DNA from: Hyphomicrobiales bacterium
GTDB taxonomy: Bacteria > Pseudomonadota > Alphaproteobacteria > Rhizobiales > Rhizobiaceae
Reading direction: 5' to 3'
Assembly (NCBI GenBank): GCA_900465675.1
Contig: UBJR01000011.1
Span: forward strand, 1-64,000
DNA: 64,000 nucleotides
The notes beneath the pieces are model-generated. The model was not told the origin of the DNA. It worked only from the letters and a program-made list of their open reading frames with translations, and searched no databases. The translations under genes were made by a program, and so were the position numbers. Positions 54,016 through 63,435 of this stretch are shown here, one piece after another (within the stretch, counting starts at the first letter, position 1; every line of letters starts with the position of its first letter).

Positions 54016-55316
54016 CCATGGCCAACGCATTCGGAGCCGGCGATTTCGAGCGCCTGAGCGCTGCCGAGCAATCGATGATCAAGCGGCGCGAACGCGTACT
54101 CGGACCGGCCTACCGGCTGTTCTATGAGCGGCCCCTGCATTTCGTACGCGGCGAAGGCGTCTGGCTCTACGACGCAGAAGGACGCGCCTATCTCGACACC
54201 TATAACAACGTTGCCTCCATCGGCCACGGCAATCCGGCGGTGCTGGAGGCGATCGCCCGCCAGGCCGAAACGCTGAACACGCATACGCGCTACCTGCACG
54301 AAAACATCCTCGACTACGCCGAGGCTCTCACCGCGACATGCCCGGATGAACTCAGCCAGGTCATGTTCACCTGCACCGGCAGCGAGGCCAACGATCTGGC
54401 CGTGCGGATCGCCCGCAGCTATACCGGCGGAACCGGCATCATCGTAACGGCGCATGCCTATCACGGCGTCACGGCAACAGTTGCCGCCTTCTCACCCTCG
54501 CTCGGCCCCAATGTCGATCTCGGAGCGCATGTGCGCACCGTCGCCGCACCCGATCCTTCGCTTCCGCCTGAACAGATGGAAGCCGCCTTTGCCGACGGCG
54601 TGAAGGCCGCAATTGCCGATCTCACACGCCACGGCATCAAGCCGGCGATGCTGATCGTCGATACGATCTTTTCCAGCGACGGCGTCATCCCAGGCCATGC
54701 CGGCTTCCTCAAGCCGGCCGTCGAGGCGATCCGGACGGCAGGCGGCATTTTCGTTGCCGATGAAGTGCAACCTGGCTTCGGGCGAACAGGCGAGGCGATG
54801 TGGGGATTCCAGCGCCACGGCTTCGTGCCCGATCTGGTCACGACGGGCAAGCCGATGGGTAACGGCTATCCCGTCGCCGGACTGATCGCCAGACCCGAGG
54901 TGATCGCCGAATTCGGCAAGAACTCGCGCTACTTCAACACGTTCGGCGGAAATCCTGTCGCCGCCGCCGCAGGCATGGCCGTGTTACGCTTCATTGAGGA
55001 GCAGGATCTCATTGCCCATACCCGCGACGTCGGCACCCATTTCCTGCACGGACTCGAAGCGCTGAAGACCCGCTTTCCGGGGATCGGCGATATCCGCGGT
55101 GCAGGGCTCTTCATCGGGGCCGATATCGCCGAGAACGGCAGGCCGTCGGCATCGCTTGCAGCGCGCATCGTCAACGGTCTCCGGGAGAGACAGGTTCTGA
55201 TTAGCGCCAGCGGCCCTGACGCCAACGTTCTGAAGATCCGCCCGCCGCTGGTCTTTGCCCGTGATCACGCCGATCAGTTTCTGGACGCATTGGAGCAGAC
55301 GCTAGGCGCGATGTGA
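54012..55316 (+). CDS. Class III PLP enzyme, phosphohydroxylysine/phosphoethanolamine lyase-like
   Basis: The 434-residue protein has a class III aminotransferase fold: GSEAND (123-128), DEVQPGFGRTG (250-260) and the PLP lysine K280 in TTGKPMGNGYP. DEVQ.GFGR together with GKPMGNG is the pattern of the AGXT2L (ETNPPL/PHYKPL) ammoniophospholyases, which remove ammonia and phosphate from phosphorylated amino alcohols rather than transfer an amino group. It is coupled to the preceding APH kinase through an ATGA overlap, strongly suggesting a two-step kinase and lyase pathway. A plain aminotransferase remains possible. Confidence 0.83.
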   Translation: MTMANAFGAGDFERLSAAEQSMIKRRERVLGPAYRLFYERPLHFVRGEGVWLYDAEGRAYLDTYNNVASIGHGNPAVLEAIARQAETLNTHTRYLHENILDYAEALTATCPDELSQVMFTCTGSEANDLAVRIARSYTGGTGIIVTAHAYHGVTATVAAFSPSLGPNVDLGAHVRTVAAPDPSLPPEQMEAAFADGVKAAIADLTRHGIKPAMLIVDTIFSSDGVIPGHAGFLKPAVEAIRTAGGIFVADEVQPGFGRTGEAMWGFQRHGFVPDLVTTGKPMGNGYPVAGLIARPEVIAEFGKNSRYFNTFGGNPVAAAAGMAVLRFIEEQDLIAHTRDVGTHFLHGLEALKTRFPGIGDIRGAGLFIGADIAENGRPSASLAARIVNGLRERQVLISASGPDANVLKIRPPLVFARDHADQFLDALEQTLGAM

Positions 55317-55351
55317 ACGGGCCCGCTACGGCAAGAAGGTCGGGCGGCGGC

Positions 55352-56758
55352 CTACTGAAGTCTGACGGCATCGGACAGTACCCATTTCTTGTCGAAGAAA
55401 TCCTTGGTTGGCCCATAGGCGCGGAACATCAATTCAAAGTGCCTTTTCGGATCGGTGGGGACCCAATTGGCATCCTTGCCCTTCGGCGGCCTTGGCCCGA
55501 AATACAGATCGATGGAACCATCGGCATTCTTTGCGAGATCCGGAATCTGCGAGGATCGGCTGGCGCGCGAAACGTTCTTGATCAGCGCATGGGTTTTGCG
55601 GTCATAGGCGGTCACCGACCAATATTGCTGAACAGGCACATTTGCCGGCGCGTTCAGTTTGTAGGTGTGGCGCCCGTCGAAGGCGCGGCCGTCCTTGTCG
55701 CGGATGGAGATCGAGTAGAACTGACCGGCGCCCAGTCTTTTGATGCCGATATAGGCCATCGTGTAGATCACCCCGCGATGATCGACAGGATAGGAATCCG
55801 CCTCGTCGAAATCCCTTTGGGCGGCCGTGACGACGTCGGCATAGCCTGGAAAGGTCCAACGGCTGGTCTCGCTGAAAAACGGCGCAAAACCGTCATCGTA
55901 CTTTGCTTGAAGCAGGGCTTGCGCTTCCTTCATGGCCTTTGCCAGCAACGATTTGACGTGACTATCCGGTTTGAAGGGCTTGCCTTTCTCGATGCCGAGC
56001 GACTTCAGCTGATCGATCATGACCCGGTCACGCGCGATCCACGGCTCCTCCTGGACGACACGATTGAGATTGTCGAAGAAGCGCGCGTCCCATTGGATCG
56101 TCGAATCGAAAACGATGTCCTTCACATCGCTGAACACGGTCTGAGGGGGATTGGCCGCTGCCGAGAGCGGATAGACCTTCATCTTTTTTCCATATTCGAT
56201 GGAGGCCTCAACATCGGCGGTGTCATGGCTCGCCATATTGGAGCGGAACAGTATATAGCCGCCGTAGACATTGGATTTCAGCGGGATGTATCCGTCAGGC
56301 GGTGTTTCCTTGTAATCAGGCGGTAGGATGAGGAATTTTCCGCCCTTTCCCTTGTCCGCGCCGAGCAGACCGGCATCTTCAAGCGGCTGCTGCCAAACCG
56401 TAACAATATTGCCGTTGAAGGAACCCTTCGCCTCTGCTGCAGGAAGATCGAGAACGAAAGGCCCGTCTTTCGTGTCGAAGAACGCCATGAAGTAAAGCGC
56501 ATCGGGATTTGGCGTCAGCGTCTGGTTCTTCCAGTCGAGCGGTTCGCCCCAATAGATGACCTGGCCGACCTTGCCCGGTGTCTTGTTCAGCATCTCCTGC
56601 CGCATCAGATCGTAGTTGACGGCAGGCATGCCCCAGACGACGGCCTGGACCGCCTTTCGCTCGATCTCGCGATCGGTAATCTCGCTTCTCGCCTTGTCTG
56701 CCGCCATCGCTGGCAGGCTCGTCAACAATAGCAGGCATAGTGCCGGTAGCAGCTTCAT
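55352..56758 (-). CDS. DUF1254/DUF1214 periplasmic protein
   Basis: The 468-residue protein has a signal peptide (MKLLPALCLLLLTSLPAMAAD) and an N-terminal DUF1254 domain (VVWGMPAVNYDLMRQEM, LTPNPDALYFMAFFDTKDGP, at about 40-170). A C-terminal DUF1214 domain follows (about 350-460, VTAYDRKTHALI, GSIDLYFGPRPP, KDANWVPT). The reaction is unknown. GGAGGG precedes the ATG at 56758. It is divergent from the DUF900 hydrolase gene across the long inverted repeat at 56808-56874. Confidence 0.88.
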   Translation of the reverse strand: MKLLPALCLLLLTSLPAMAADKARSEITDREIERKAVQAVVWGMPAVNYDLMRQEMLNKTPGKVGQVIYWGEPLDWKNQTLTPNPDALYFMAFFDTKDGPFVLDLPAAEAKGSFNGNIVTVWQQPLEDAGLLGADKGKGGKFLILPPDYKETPPDGYIPLKSNVYGGYILFRSNMASHDTADVEASIEYGKKMKVYPLSAAANPPQTVFSDVKDIVFDSTIQWDARFFDNLNRVVQEEPWIARDRVMIDQLKSLGIEKGKPFKPDSHVKSLLAKAMKEAQALLQAKYDDGFAPFFSETSRWTFPGYADVVTAAQRDFDEADSYPVDHRGVIYTMAYIGIKRLGAGQFYSISIRDKDGRAFDGRHTYKLNAPANVPVQQYWSVTAYDRKTHALIKNVSRASRSSQIPDLAKNADGSIDLYFGPRPPKGKDANWVPTDPKRHFELMFRAYGPTKDFFDKKWVLSDAVRLQ

Positions 56759-56807
56759 CGGATTGCCCTCCACTTTGCACCAACGATAGCGCTGCGAAGA
56801 GGGAACA

Positions 56808-56874
56808 TAAGTACGCAACGGTAAACGCCTCTGACCGGACCGTAAATTTACAGCGGTTTACCGTTGCGTACTTA
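56808..56874. promoter_or_regulatory. 19-bp perfect inverted repeat in a divergent promoter
   Basis: TAAGTACGCAACGGTAAAC (56808-56826) is the exact reverse complement of 56856-56874. Between the arms, GTAAATTTAC (56842-56851) is a perfect palindrome. The arm resembles 58183-58203 upstream of the sulfatase at 18 of 21 positions. Symmetric sites between divergent genes point to a dimeric activator or repressor that acts both ways. Confidence 0.8.
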
Positions 56875-56927
56875 CGCGTGCGGGCGCGATGCCTATTGTG
56901 CCGACGTTGGGGATCGATGGAGCCGGA

Positions 56928-58139
56928 ATGAAGATATCAGCTGTTTTCGCCATTGTGCTGCTGCTCGCATCCTGCGGACATCCGAGCGGCGTCATGACCC
57001 CTGTGGTGCTGACGGCGGCGACGCCGAAGACCGCGCAGGTCGATATGCTCGTTGCCACGACGCGCCAGCCATCCGGCGACCCTGCCACACTTTTCAACGG
57101 TGAGCGCAGCCCGAAGCCCTATCTCACCGACATTTCCGTATCGCTTCCGCCTGGCAGGAAATCCGGCGAGGTGCAATGGCCGAAACGCCTGCCGCCGAAT
57201 CCTGCGACCGACTTCGCGGTGACCCACGTCCAGCCGATCGCGACGGTGCCCGAAGGGCGCGTCTGGTTCAAGCAGCATATCCAAGGCGGCCATGCGCTGG
57301 TCTTCATCCACGGCTTCAACAACAAATACGAGGATTCCGTCTTCCGGCTGGCACAGATCGTCCATGACAGCGGCATGCATGCCACGCCGATCCTCTTCAC
57401 CTGGCCGTCGCGCGCCGAAGTGACGGGCTATGAATACGACAAGGAAAGCACCAATTATTCGCGGACCGCGCTCGAACAGACGCTTCGCGTGCTGGCGCAG
57501 GACCCCGAGGTGAAGGACATCACGGTGCTTGCCCACTCCATGGGAACATGGCTGGCGAGTGAGTCTCTTCGGCAGATGGGCATTCGCGACGGCCACGTGA
57601 ACCGCAAGATCCATAATGTCATTCTGGCATCGCCTGATATCGATATTCAGGTCTTCGCCAAGCAATTCGTCGAGATGGGCGAACCGCGGCCGAAGTTCAC
57701 CATCTTCGTGTCGCAGGACGACCGGGCGCTGGCGCTGTCGAGCTTCATTACCGGGCGTGTTTCACGCCTCGGCGCCATCGACCCGTCCAAGGAGCCGTAT
57801 AGATCGAAGCTCGCTGAGGCCTCCATCACTGCCATCGACCTCACCCAGGTCAAATCCGGTGACCGGCTCAATCATGGCAAATTCGCCGAGAGCCCGGAGA
57901 TCGTCCAGCTGATCGGTCAGCGGCTGATGACCGGGCAGACCCTGACGGACTCCAACATCACTCTCGGCCAAGGCGTGGCGGCGGTCGTCGGCGGCACGGT
58001 GCGCACGGTCGGAACGGTGGCGGGCACGGCGGTGGCGGCGCCACTGACGATCGTTGAACAACCGGCGCACAGGCCCGCGGACTCGGACGTCGGAGCGACC
58101 TTGCGGGAAGACCAGCAATCCAAGCCGCTGACGCAATGA
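56928..58139 (+). CDS. DUF900-family alpha/beta hydrolase lipoprotein
   Basis: The 403-residue protein starts MKISAVFAIVLLLASCG, a lipoprotein signal with the lipobox Cys. The hydrolase core has FIHGFNNKYEDS (oxyanion region), the nucleophile elbow AHSMGTWL (Ser), and SPDIDIQVFAKQF. The C-terminal tail is Gly/Thr/Val-rich. I used the ATG at 56928 because GGAGCCGGA lies upstream. It likely hydrolyses an ester in the periplasm; the substrate is unknown. It belongs to the DUF900 family. Confidence 0.83.
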   Translation: MKISAVFAIVLLLASCGHPSGVMTPVVLTAATPKTAQVDMLVATTRQPSGDPATLFNGERSPKPYLTDISVSLPPGRKSGEVQWPKRLPPNPATDFAVTHVQPIATVPEGRVWFKQHIQGGHALVFIHGFNNKYEDSVFRLAQIVHDSGMHATPILFTWPSRAEVTGYEYDKESTNYSRTALEQTLRVLAQDPEVKDITVLAHSMGTWLASESLRQMGIRDGHVNRKIHNVILASPDIDIQVFAKQFVEMGEPRPKFTIFVSQDDRALALSSFITGRVSRLGAIDPSKEPYRSKLAEASITAIDLTQVKSGDRLNHGKFAESPEIVQLIGQRLMTGQTLTDSNITLGQGVAAVVGGTVRTVGTVAGTAVAAPLTIVEQPAHRPADSDVGATLREDQQSKPLTQ

Positions 58140-58160
58140 GCCGGCCGGTTTAGTCCAGCA

Positions 58161-58203
58161 TTTACGCTCAGTTACGCCGGGATTTACTGTTACGTACTTC
58201 CGC
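58161..58203 (+). promoter_or_regulatory. Regulatory box upstream of the sulfatase operon
   Basis: TTTACTGTTACGTACTTCCGC at 58183-58203 matches the right arm of the 56808-56874 repeat at 18 of 21 bases. Two TTACGC copies at 58162-58178 lie just before. It is about 120 bases upstream of the sulfatase start. The operator appears to be shared with the two divergent upstream genes. Confidence 0.65.
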
Positions 58204-58324
58204 CCGCTACTGAAAGGAACAAGTCTCCTGCGGCGTCGCCTGACGACGATCAGAAGCCGGAGGCGCGGCCGCCCGGCACAAGGGAGACTGCAATGTTGAA
58301 CGATCCATCAGCGAGGAGAGCGTC

Positions 58325-59956
58325 ATGACGGTATCTCTTCAGAAGAAGCTGTTCTCGGCGGCGGTTGCCGCCGCCATGACGCTGACATCGACGACCTTCC
58401 TTTCGCCAGCAAACGCTCAGCAGGCAGCGCCTGCCGCCAGCACGGCTGCGGCCAAGCCCAATATCCTCGTCATCTTTGGCGACGACATCGGCCAAACCAA
58501 TATCAGCGCATACTCCTTCGGCGTCGTCGGATATAAGACGCCGAATATCGACAGCATCGCGAAAGCGGGCATAATGTTCACGGACTACTATGCCGAAAAC
58601 AGCTGCACGGCAGGCCGCTCGACATTCATCACCGGGCAGACCTGCCTGCGCACCGGCCTCTGCAAGGTCGGCGCGCCGGGCGCCCCTGTCGGCTTGCAGG
58701 CCGGCGACATGACGATCGCCCAGGCGCTGAAGCCGCTCGGCTATGCCACGGGACAGTTCGGCAAGAACCATTTGGGCGACCGCGACGAGTATTTGCCGAC
58801 CAACCATGGCTTCGACGAGTTTTTCGGCAATCTCTACCATCTCAATGCCGAGGAAGAGCCCGAAGCGCCGTATTGGCCGAAGGATGATCAGGAGTTCCTT
58901 AAGGCTTATAATCCGCGTGGCGTCATTAAGGCCTCTGCCGATGGTGAAGTCGAGGATACCGGCGCATTGAACAAGAAGCGCATGGAGACAATCGACGACG
59001 AGACGACCGCTGCCGCAATCGATTTCATGGGCCGTCAAGTCAAGCAGAACAAGCCGTTCTTCACGTGGATGAACACCACCCGCATGCATCTCTTCACCCA
59101 TGTGCGTGAATCCATGCGTGGTCAGAGCGGCATGCCGGGCAACGAATATGGAGATGGCATGGTGGAGCACGACGGCGACGTCGGTAAACTCCTGAAGGCA
59201 CTCGACGATCTCGGCATCGCCGACAACACCATCGTTGTCTACACCACGGATAACGGGCCTAATCAATTCTCCTGGCCGGATGCGGCGACAACGCCCTTCC
59301 GCAGTGAGAAGGATACCAACTGGGAAGGCGCTTTCCGCGTGCCCGCCATGGTGAAATGGCCCGGACACATCCAGCCGGGCCAGATCTCGAACGGCATGAT
59401 GTCCGGCCTCGACTGGTTCCCGACACTGCTCGCGGCAGCGGGCGATCCCGACGTCAAGAAACGCCTCCTTGATGGCTGGCAGCCACAGGGCAGCACCACG
59501 ACGTTCAAGAACCATCTCGATGGCTATAACCAGCTGGACTACATCACCGGAAAGTCCGACAAGAGCGCGCGTAGCGACTTCTACTACTTCGACGACGATG
59601 GCGATCTGGTCTGCATACGCTACGACGACTGGAAAGTTGTCTTCAAGGAGCAGCCTGCGTCCGGTGGCTTTGCAGTGTGGCGTACGCCTTTGATCACTTG
59701 GCGCATTCCCAAGCTGTTCAACCTGCGGATGGACCCGTACGAACGCGCCGATACGGTTTCGGACCAGTATAACGACTGGCTGACTCGCAACGACTATCTG
59801 CTGGTCAAAGGCCAGCTGAAAGCCGCCAATTTTCTGGAGACCTTCGTAAAATATCCGCCGAGCCAGCGGGTCGCCAGCTTCAACATCGAGGGCGTCCGCG
59901 CCCAGGTGGACAAGGCGATCGACCAGTCCTTCAAGGATCGCGGCATCGAGAAGTAA
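58325..59956 (+). CDS. Periplasmic arylsulfatase (cysteine type)
   Basis: The 543-residue protein has a signal peptide (AAMTLTSTTFLSPANAQ). The sulfatase core starts NILVIFGDDIGQTN, where D53 and D54 bind calcium. The active-site motif is CTAGRSTFITGQ (C94 to R98), a CxAxR variant of CxPxR in which Cys is oxidised to formylglycine. TDNGPNQFSWPDA supplies further metal ligands. It should hydrolyse sulfate esters in the periplasm and needs a formylglycine-generating enzyme that is not in the window. It is upstream of the MoxR operon and may be cotranscribed with it (63 bases). Confidence 0.93.
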   Translation: MTVSLQKKLFSAAVAAAMTLTSTTFLSPANAQQAAPAASTAAAKPNILVIFGDDIGQTNISAYSFGVVGYKTPNIDSIAKAGIMFTDYYAENSCTAGRSTFITGQTCLRTGLCKVGAPGAPVGLQAGDMTIAQALKPLGYATGQFGKNHLGDRDEYLPTNHGFDEFFGNLYHLNAEEEPEAPYWPKDDQEFLKAYNPRGVIKASADGEVEDTGALNKKRMETIDDETTAAAIDFMGRQVKQNKPFFTWMNTTRMHLFTHVRESMRGQSGMPGNEYGDGMVEHDGDVGKLLKALDDLGIADNTIVVYTTDNGPNQFSWPDAATTPFRSEKDTNWEGAFRVPAMVKWPGHIQPGQISNGMMSGLDWFPTLLAAAGDPDVKKRLLDGWQPQGSTTTFKNHLDGYNQLDYITGKSDKSARSDFYYFDDDGDLVCIRYDDWKVVFKEQPASGGFAVWRTPLITWRIPKLFNLRMDPYERADTVSDQYNDWLTRNDYLLVKGQLKAANFLETFVKYPPSQRVASFNIEGVRAQVDKAIDQSFKDRGIEK

Positions 59957-60019
59957 CAACGACGAAGGAGGCGCGCATCTGTGCGCGTCTCCCATTTCCC
60001 GTTATTCCTCGAGGGTTTC

Positions 60020-60997
60020 ATGACGGCACGCGACGATATCATTGCGCTCGGCAAACGCATCGGCCAGTCCATCATCGGCCAGGACGCCATGGTCGAACGG
60101 CTGCTGCTCGGGCTGCTCGCCAACGGTCATCTGCTCGTCGAGGGGCTGCCAGGGCTTGCCAAGACGCGGGCGATCAAGAGCCTTGCGAAGAACCTCGCCG
60201 CCGATCTCTCACGCGTTCAATTTACGCCCGACCTGCTGCCCGCCGATATCACCGGGTCGGAGGTCTACTTCTCCGAAGGCGGAAAGGGCGAATTCAAGTT
60301 TCAGCAAGGACCGATTTTCGCCAATCTGATCCTCGCCGACGAAATCAACCGGGCGCCAGCGAAAGTGCAATCCGCCCTGCTCGAGGCCATGGAGGAGCGG
60401 CAGGTAACGGTCGGCGGCAAAAGCTATCCTCTGCCCGGCCTCTTCATGGTGATGGCGACGCAGAACCCGATCGAGCAGGAGGGTACCTATCCTCTCCCTG
60501 AAGCGCAGCTCGACCGCTTCCTGATGCATGTCGAGGTCGGCTATCCCGACGAAAAGTCGGAAGCGCTGATCATGCAGCTCAACCGGAGCGAAGAGAACGC
60601 TGCTCAGACGACAGCCAAACCGCCGGTGGTGGAACGTCTGAGCGAGCAGTCGGTCTTCGATGCCCGCAGGGAAATAGGCGCGGTCACACTGTCCGATCCC
60701 GTCGAGAAATATATCGTCGCCCTGGTATTCGCGACCCGTTATCCGGACCGCTACAACAAGGATCTTGCCGCTCTCCTGCAGGTCGGTGTCAGCCCGCGCG
60801 GCGGGATCGGCCTAGACAAGGTTTCGCGATCCTACGCCTGGCTCCGGGGCCGTGACTACGTGACGCCCGATGACGTGAAGGCCGTCGTCAACGACGTGTT
60901 CCGTCACCGGCTGATCCTCTCGTATGAAGCCCATGCCTCCAACACGCCTGCCGATCAGGTAATCGACCGCATCACCGAACTGGTGGCCGTCTCATGA
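60020..60997 (+). CDS. MoxR-family AAA+ ATPase
   Basis: The 325-residue ATPase has Walker A GLPGLAKT (about 42-49), Walker B LILADEINRAPAKVQSALLEAMEERQVTVGG (about 97-127) and the sensor region MATQNPIEQEGTYPLPEAQLDRF. MoxR proteins act with von Willebrand A proteins as chaperones that insert cofactors or remodel complexes. The chosen ATG at 60020 follows GAGGG; its end overlaps the DUF58 start (ATGA). It is the first of five overlapping genes. Confidence 0.93.
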   Translation: MTARDDIIALGKRIGQSIIGQDAMVERLLLGLLANGHLLVEGLPGLAKTRAIKSLAKNLAADLSRVQFTPDLLPADITGSEVYFSEGGKGEFKFQQGPIFANLILADEINRAPAKVQSALLEAMEERQVTVGGKSYPLPGLFMVMATQNPIEQEGTYPLPEAQLDRFLMHVEVGYPDEKSEALIMQLNRSEENAAQTTAKPPVVERLSEQSVFDARREIGAVTLSDPVEKYIVALVFATRYPDRYNKDLAALLQVGVSPRGGIGLDKVSRSYAWLRGRDYVTPDDVKAVVNDVFRHRLILSYEAHASNTPADQVIDRITELVAVS

Positions 60998-61947
60998 AAC
61001 AAGCGCCGTTGGCAAACGATGGTGTTCATATCTCGACCGAGCAGCTTGTCGCACTCGAAGCCCGAGCCCGCGACCTGACCTTCGTGCAGAAAGCCAGAAG
61101 CCACCAGCAGATGGCCGGGAGCATGCAATCGGCTCTGCGCGGCCGCGGTCTGATCTTCGAAGAACTGCGCGAATATCTGCCTGGAGACGACATCCGCTCC
61201 ATCGACTGGCGGGTGACGGCGCGGACATCGCGGCCCGTGGTCAGGATCTACGGCGAAGAGAAGGAGCGGCCCGCCATCCTCGTCGTCGATCAGCGCATCA
61301 ACATGTTCTTCGGGAGCCGCCGGTCGATGAAATCGGTGACGGCGGCTGAAGCTGCGATGCTCTGCGCCTGGCGCATCCTCGGCTCCGGAGACCGGGTCGG
61401 CGGTTTCGTCTTTGGCGATACCGGCATCAGCGAAGTCCGCCCGCATCGCAGTCGCAATGCCGTCATTGCTCTTGCCGATCGCATTGCCGAGAAGAACGCG
61501 CGGCTTTCGGCAGCCTATGCGGATGCGCCTGCGTCAACCGCGCTTGACGATGCGTTGCGCCAGACGGCCAGCGTCGCCCGCCACGATCATCTGGTGATCA
61601 TCGTCAGCGACTTCGATGGCCATGGCGCCATGACACGCGACCTGCTGTTGCAGCTTTCCGCCACCAATGACGTGATATGCCTGCTGATCTACGACCCGTT
61701 TCTGCTGGAACTGCCCGATAGCGGCGAGATCGTCGTTAGCGGCGGAGCATTGCAGGCGGAACTCAGCCTTGGCCGCAGCGCCGTTCGCGCCGCCATCGGC
61801 AAATTCGCCACCGATCGCGGCAACGAATTGCGTGCCTGGCAGAAAGAACTTGGCCTTCCGATGCTGCCGATTTCCGCGGCGGAAGAAACGGCGCCGCAGC
61901 TGCGCAAACTGCTGGAACAATCGGCCTGGCGCCAGCGGAGGCGCTGA
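60994..61947 (+). CDS. DUF58 protein (vWA-like, MoxR partner)
   Basis: The 317-residue protein has the DUF58 core YLPGDDIRSIDWRVTARTSRPVVRIYGEEKERPAILVVD, which lies at the start of a vWA-like fold. The remaining C-terminal half is helical with the rest of the vWA fold. No membrane segment is seen. It overlaps the MoxR gene by four bases and the next gene by one. Proteins of this family are standard partners of MoxR ATPases. Confidence 0.9.
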   Translation: MKQAPLANDGVHISTEQLVALEARARDLTFVQKARSHQQMAGSMQSALRGRGLIFEELREYLPGDDIRSIDWRVTARTSRPVVRIYGEEKERPAILVVDQRINMFFGSRRSMKSVTAAEAAMLCAWRILGSGDRVGGFVFGDTGISEVRPHRSRNAVIALADRIAEKNARLSAAYADAPASTALDDALRQTASVARHDHLVIIVSDFDGHGAMTRDLLLQLSATNDVICLLIYDPFLLELPDSGEIVVSGGALQAELSLGRSAVRAAIGKFATDRGNELRAWQKELGLPMLPISAAEETAPQLRKLLEQSAWRQRRR

Positions 61948-62459
61948 TGGAACCGGCCGCGAAACTCGATCCGATGACGGAAACGGCGCTGCGCTCGCTG
62001 CGCGACATTGCGGTGCCGCCGCCGGTATCCTGGATGCCGCAGACCTGGGGCTGGGCCGTCCTGGCGGCGATCGCATGTGCGCTCGCTCTCGCTTGGGTCA
62101 TCCTTGCAGCTCTCCGGTACCACCGAAATGCCTACCGCCGAGAGGCTATGCGGCAGCTTGATCAGATCGAAAGCAGCACCGCGAAAGCAAAGCCGGCCCT
62201 TGCGCTGCGCGAAATCGCCGAACTTGTGAAGCGCACTGCCCTCGCCGCCTGGCCGCGAAAGGACGTGGCGGCGATCGATGGCGCAGACTGGGTTCAGTTT
62301 CTAAGCACGTCGGGAGGTGCCGGTAAGGCGCTGAATGGCGTTCTCGACGATCTTGAATACCGGCCGGATGCGGCGCTTTCTGCCCTTGCACCGGGCACCG
62401 TCGAAGATGCGGCTCTCGGCGCCCGCCGCTGGATCGAGAAACATCATGTATCAGCTTGA
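61947..62459 (+). CDS. DUF4381 membrane protein
   Basis: The 170-residue protein has one transmembrane segment near residues 34-55 (WGWAVLAAIACALALAWVIL) with a cytoplasmic C-terminal domain (PALALREIAELVKRTALAAWPRKDVAAI). DUF4381 genes are regular members of MoxR/vWA clusters. Its start overlaps the DUF58 stop (TGATG) and its end overlaps the BatA-like start. Confidence 0.88.
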   Translation: MEPAAKLDPMTETALRSLRDIAVPPPVSWMPQTWGWAVLAAIACALALAWVILAALRYHRNAYRREAMRQLDQIESSTAKAKPALALREIAELVKRTALAAWPRKDVAAIDGADWVQFLSTSGGAGKALNGVLDDLEYRPDAALSALAPGTVEDAALGARRWIEKHHVSA

Positions 62460-63435
62460 TCTTCCCTGGCTGCTTCTTCTCCTGCCGGTACCGCTACTCG
62501 TCTGGTGGCTTCTGCCGCCAAAACGCGAGACCTCGACATCGGTCCGCCTGCCCTTCTTCGACCAGGTCGCGCGGGCAGCCGGCGTGACACCGAGCGAGGG
62601 TTCGGTCGTCGCGCGGCGAGGATGGGTGCAGACCGCCGTTCTCGCGCTTGCATGGTGCCTCATCGTCATCGCGCTGGCGCGCCCGCAATATGTCGAGCCC
62701 CCGATCGAGAAGAAGGAGCCGCAGCGCGACATCCTGTTGGCACTCGACCTGTCGCAATCGATGGAGGCGAAAGACTTCCGCACGCCACAGGGCGCGCTCG
62801 AATCCCGCATCGATGCCGTCCGCCAGGTCGTAGCCAGTTTCATCGGCAAGCGTGGCGGCGACAGGATCGGGCTGATCGCCTTCGGTGATGCGCCCTATCC
62901 GCTCGCTCCGTTCACCATGGATCATGCCCTCGTCCGCACGATGGTCGAAGACCTGATGCCAGGGATCGCCGGACCGCGAACGGCGCTGGGCGACTCTCTC
63001 GGCCTTGCCATCCGCATGTTCGACAAGACCACGGTGCCGGAGAAGGTCCTGATCCTGCTGACTGACGGCAACGACACGGCAAGCAAGATGCCGCCCCTCA
63101 AAGCCGTTGAAGTGGCCAAGGCGAAGAACGTCACGATCCACACGATTGGCATCGGCGACCCTGATGCCACCGGCGAAGACAAGCTCGATCTGGCAACCCT
63201 GAAGCAGATCGCCGCCAGCAGCGGCGGCCAGTATTTCTTCGGCGGCAATCAGCAGGAACTCGCGGCCATCTACGACACGCTCGACAGCATGACGCCTGAA
63301 GATCAGAAAGTTCTGACCTGGCGGCCGCGCACCGAGCTTTTCCATTGGCCGGCCACAGCCGCAGCCGTCCTGCTCGGCGGCTACTATCTGATCTCCGGCG
63401 GCGCGGGGCTGGTCAGGCGGAGGGCGCCCGGATGA
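62446..63435 (+). CDS. BatA-like membrane-anchored vWA protein
   Basis: The 329-residue protein has two N-terminal membrane segments (about 7-23 and 60-78), a von Willebrand A domain with an intact MIDAS (DLSQS at 101-105, TALGDSLG, LTDGND), and a C-terminal segment (about 305-322). This topology places the vWA domain in the periplasm, where the sulfatase also resides. The frame starts at 62446, overlapping the previous gene by 14 bases. Confidence 0.9.
   Translation: MYQLDLPWLLLLLPVPLLVWWLLPPKRETSTSVRLPFFDQVARAAGVTPSEGSVVARRGWVQTAVLALAWCLIVIALARPQYVEPPIEKKEPQRDILLALDLSQSMEAKDFRTPQGALESRIDAVRQVVASFIGKRGGDRIGLIAFGDAPYPLAPFTMDHALVRTMVEDLMPGIAGPRTALGDSLGLAIRMFDKTTVPEKVLILLTDGNDTASKMPPLKAVEVAKAKNVTIHTIGIGDPDATGEDKLDLATLKQIAASSGGQYFFGGNQQELAAIYDTLDSMTPEDQKVLTWRPRTELFHWPATAAAVLLGGYYLISGGAGLVRRRAPG

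Noticed and set aside
56808..56874. Inverted repeat read as a rho-independent terminator
   Set aside because: It lies between the start codons of divergent genes, has a long spacer and no T run, and one arm recurs upstream of the sulfatase. An operator is a better explanation.
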